Assembly: GCA_016874735.1 (NCBI GenBank)
Contig: VGTI01000007.1
Location: 33,024-97,023, forward strand
Direction: 5' to 3'
Source: Deltaproteobacteria bacterium
GTDB taxonomy: Bacteria > Bdellovibrionota_B > Oligoflexia > Oligoflexales > CAIYRB01
DNA length: 64,000 nt
Positions 62,058 to 64,000 of this stretch are shown piece by piece. The position numbers and the translations under genes are program-made. Every line of letters starts with the position of its first letter. Positions within the stretch are counted from its first letter, which is position 1. Under the pieces are notes generated by a model. The model worked only from the letters and a program-made list of their open reading frames with translations. It made no database searches and had not been told where the DNA came from.

Positions 62058-62932
62058 GCAGTGATCTCCTTTGGCCCAATGGTGGCTATGGCGTGCGGTT
62101 TATCTGCAGTTCGGTTCAGGAGCCTAAGTTCGACTTGGCCGGCTCTTTTTAGACTGGGCCACCGTCTGTAGACTACAGTCGCCGGCAATGTGATCGGCTG
62201 TTTAAATGTACATTCAAAGGCGATATTTGACTCGTGACACAAGTCAGGCTCAGTGCCGGCTAGCCTCATCTCTACCCACGATCCATGGACGATGGCTCCC
62301 TTGAAACCAAAGACTCGTGCGGTGAGAGCAGTCAAATGTATGGGATTGATGTCGCCGGTTGTCAGGGCAAATTTGCGGGAGAGGCCGCTCTCGAGGCGCC
62401 ACTGCTCGCTATGAGCACCCACACCATCAAGTGGCGGTCGCGCCGCATGAGTGGGCAGACCATGGTCTAGATGATGTGAGCTGCGACGCAGCATGGTGGC
62501 CCTACCGCGCCAGACGCATTCATCGCCCACGGAAATGTCGGTGCAAAGATCAAATTCAGCACCCTTGTCAGTGTCGCGATGCCCCTCGATCGAGCAAGTG
62601 GCAGCGATCGCCGCGCCTGCGCTGATCGGTCGGATTTGATGAATCTCCGTACGCACGTGCACGGTACCCATCAGCGAGAAGGGAAAGCGGGGATCAAGCA
62701 TATTTGCCAAGTGCGTTGGAAAGGCATAAATAAACGGAAACGTGATGGGCAGATACCCGGCGCTAGGGTAACGTGTCAGCCGGCACAATGCGTTCAGTGT
62801 GCGCTCGGAGACAATTTGCGGCGGTATTTTAGTCTCGATGCGCGGAATAGTGGCATCCGCAGCTAATCCGCCACGGAAAGTCAGGGCTGCACGAACATAG
62901 TTGAGTGGATTCATCATCAGAAGATTCATCAC
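62054..62932 (-). CDS. MaoC-like 3-hydroxyacyl dehydratase (HtdX-like)
   Basis: About 292 residues (start uncertain; several ATGs lie in the first seven codons). The C-terminal hotdog domain has the R-hydratase/MaoC motif 'FALTTGDINPIHLTALTARVFGFKGAIVHG', with the catalytic Asp and His. The N-terminal half is a second hotdog-like domain. It should dehydrate 3-hydroxyacyl thioesters, with the FabG4-like enzyme acting on the adjacent keto/hydroxy step. The two are co-translated (ATGA overlap) and probably act together in acyl-chain synthesis or breakdown. Confidence 0.83.
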   Translation of the reverse strand: MMNLLMMNPLNYVRAALTFRGGLAADATIPRIETKIPPQIVSERTLNALCRLTRYPSAGYLPITFPFIYAFPTHLANMLDPRFPFSLMGTVHVRTEIHQIRPISAGAAIAATCSIEGHRDTDKGAEFDLCTDISVGDECVWRGRATMLRRSSHHLDHGLPTHAARPPLDGVGAHSEQWRLESGLSRKFALTTGDINPIHLTALTARVFGFKGAIVHGSWVEMRLAGTEPDLCHESNIAFECTFKQPITLPATVVYRRWPSLKRAGQVELRLLNRTADKPHAIATIGPKEITA

Positions 62933-63030
62933 AAAGAGCCCGTAACAGGTCGATCAAACATTGTTTGGCAGCATCATAACGGCTGCATCGGCGCTTGTCA
63001 GGAAAATTATACGGGATCGTCATTCGTGGC

Positions 63031-63990
63031 TTAGGGTGCGGTTCTCTTACTGCGACTTAGGGCTATATAGGCGCTGTTTAGCATGTCATCGACGGTTGCA
63101 CCGCGGGAGAGGTCGTTCATCGGCAGTCTCAGTCCTTGGAGGATCGGACCATAGGCTTCGAAGCCACCGAGCCGCTGGGCTAGCTTGTAGCCGATATTGC
63201 CAGCATTGAGGTCAGGGAAGATGAAGCAGTTGGCTTGCCCTGCGACCGGGCTGCCTGGGGCCTTACGGGCGGCGATGGCGACGTCAAAGGCTGCGTCAAA
63301 CTGCAGCTCACCGTCACTAATGATACTAGGATAAGCGGCGCGGAATCCCTGAGCCGCGGCTGCTACGGTGGCCTGTGCCGCATGGTGGGCTGACCCCTTG
63401 GTGGAGAAAGACAGGAAAGCCACGCGCGCAGGCACATCCGGCTGGAGCTCTTGCCACGTCTGGACCGATGCAGCGGCGATATCGATGAGCTGCTCGGTGG
63501 TTGGAGAGATGACGACGCCGCAGTCGGCAAAAAGATAGGTGGCCTCAGAGCTGAGGGCGCCCAAAGCGCCAGCTGGACGGTGCATGATGAAGGAGCCGCT
63601 TACCGTTTTGATCCCGGTGGCCAGGCCGACAGTCTTGATTCCAGCGCGGATGACTTCCGCGGTGGTAGCCTGATTGCCGCCCAGGACGGCGTCGAGTTGG
63701 CCTGAAACCAGGTGGGTCGCCGCCAGCTGCTGCCGCGCGGCGCTGCCGAGTTGGGTCCCCGTCGGTGCTGCCCAGACCAGGCCTGTGGATACCCGTTCCA
63801 GATCGATGCCATGATCTCGGGCCAGCTCAAGGGTGTCGGACTTGGCCGTGTAGAGGCTGACTGAGGCGACCGTACCTTCGCTAAGTAGCTGTAATGCAAC
63901 ACTTAGTGCCCTGGGATCGGCGCTGTCGGTGAGCCCCAGACGACCCGGTACTAGACGGCACTCATTCTTAAGACGGTCTTTAAAGGGCAA
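63031..63990 (-). CDS. pta: Phosphate acetyltransferase (5' end may lie beyond the window)
   Basis: A 319-residue Pta/PTB-family enzyme that interconverts acetyl-CoA and acetyl phosphate. Visible motifs are 'DAVLGGNQATTAEVIRAG', 'SSEATYLFADCGVV', 'VAFLSFSTKGSAHH', 'GELQFDAAFD' and 'FIFPDLNAGNIGYKLAQRLGG'. The length suits a single-domain Pta. The start used is TTG at 63990, but the frame stays open to the window edge, so the true start may be a few codons upstream. It is 98 bases upstream of the MaoC gene on the same strand and may be co-transcribed with it. Confidence 0.9.
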   Translation of the reverse strand: MPFKDRLKNECRLVPGRLGLTDSADPRALSVALQLLSEGTVASVSLYTAKSDTLELARDHGIDLERVSTGLVWAAPTGTQLGSAARQQLAATHLVSGQLDAVLGGNQATTAEVIRAGIKTVGLATGIKTVSGSFIMHRPAGALGALSSEATYLFADCGVVISPTTEQLIDIAAASVQTWQELQPDVPARVAFLSFSTKGSAHHAAQATVAAAAQGFRAAYPSIISDGELQFDAAFDVAIAARKAPGSPVAGQANCFIFPDLNAGNIGYKLAQRLGGFEAYGPILQGLRLPMNDLSRGATVDDMLNSAYIALSRSKRTAP

Positions 63991-64000
63991 AAAACTAGTC

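Noticed and set aside
1..64000. tRNA, rRNA, tmRNA, RNase P and SRP RNA genes, CRISPR arrays
   Set aside because: No characteristic tRNA arms (GGTTCRA with matching stems), rRNA segments, tmRNA or RNase P signatures, or regular spaced repeats were seen in intergenic regions.

Overview
The window looks like chromosomal DNA of a Gram-negative, lipoprotein-rich bacterium, most likely Bdellovibrionota (Oligoflexia or relatives) or another deltaproteobacterium-like group. The evidence is indirect: an FHA-GGDEF cyclase of the Bdellovibrio DgcB type, trypsin-like lipoproteins, beta-barrel proteins, a kinase-AAA-GAF-PP2C giant protein, and about 18 of 48 genes with candidate lipoprotein signals. No rRNA, tRNA, CRISPR array, prophage or intact insertion sequence was recognised. 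Both window edges cut into or touch a gene: a fibronectin-type surface protein on the left and phosphate acetyltransferase (pta) on the right.

Layout. 1-3916: surface and secreted proteins (FnIII plus barrel, DUF1566 lipoprotein, DUF2844 protein). 3980-16920 is a long minus-strand block: a lipoprotein, a barrel protein, two large mutually related surface lipoproteins, another lipoprotein, then a SNF2 helicase with its SWIM zinc-finger partner. From 15038 down to 3980 the gaps are about 30 bases or less, so this may be one transcript. 17086-22690: a GH3 beta-glucosidase, a lipoprotein, a J-domain protein and a trypsin-LRR fusion. 22794-27263: a flippase, a CPBP protease-trmL-hisC run, and an MNT-HEPN pair. 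27272-34352: a YtcJ-like amidohydrolase and a 1726-residue kinase/phosphatase. 34353-36711: a dyad-rich regulatory region, a small cysteine-rich secreted protein, a DUF3253-like protein and a lipoprotein. 36731-42924: an M48-like protease, a lipase, glucokinase and UDP-glucose dehydrogenase.

43176-49357: the FHA-GGDEF protein with a lipoprotein, a small protein followed in the same frame by a membrane gluzincin, and a second trypsin-like lipoprotein. 49762-54747 is a tight four-gene plus-strand unit: lipoprotein, di-haem DUF1592/DUF1588-like cytochrome lipoprotein, lipoprotein, Tat-exported protein. It is the best candidate for a poorly described system. 54860-57618 is tldD-tldE, closed by a terminator. 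57812-63990: a glycine-rich lipoprotein with a DNA minisatellite, a solute-binding-like lipoprotein, then on the minus strand pta, an htdX-like MaoC dehydratase, a fabG4-like reductase and a MATE-like transporter, probably co-transcribed.

Much of the window concerns the cell envelope: lipoproteins, proteases and surface repeat proteins. Core metabolism appears as isolated genes (hisC, glk, ugd, pta, trmL, tldD/E). All family assignments come from reading motifs by eye; no database search was possible.
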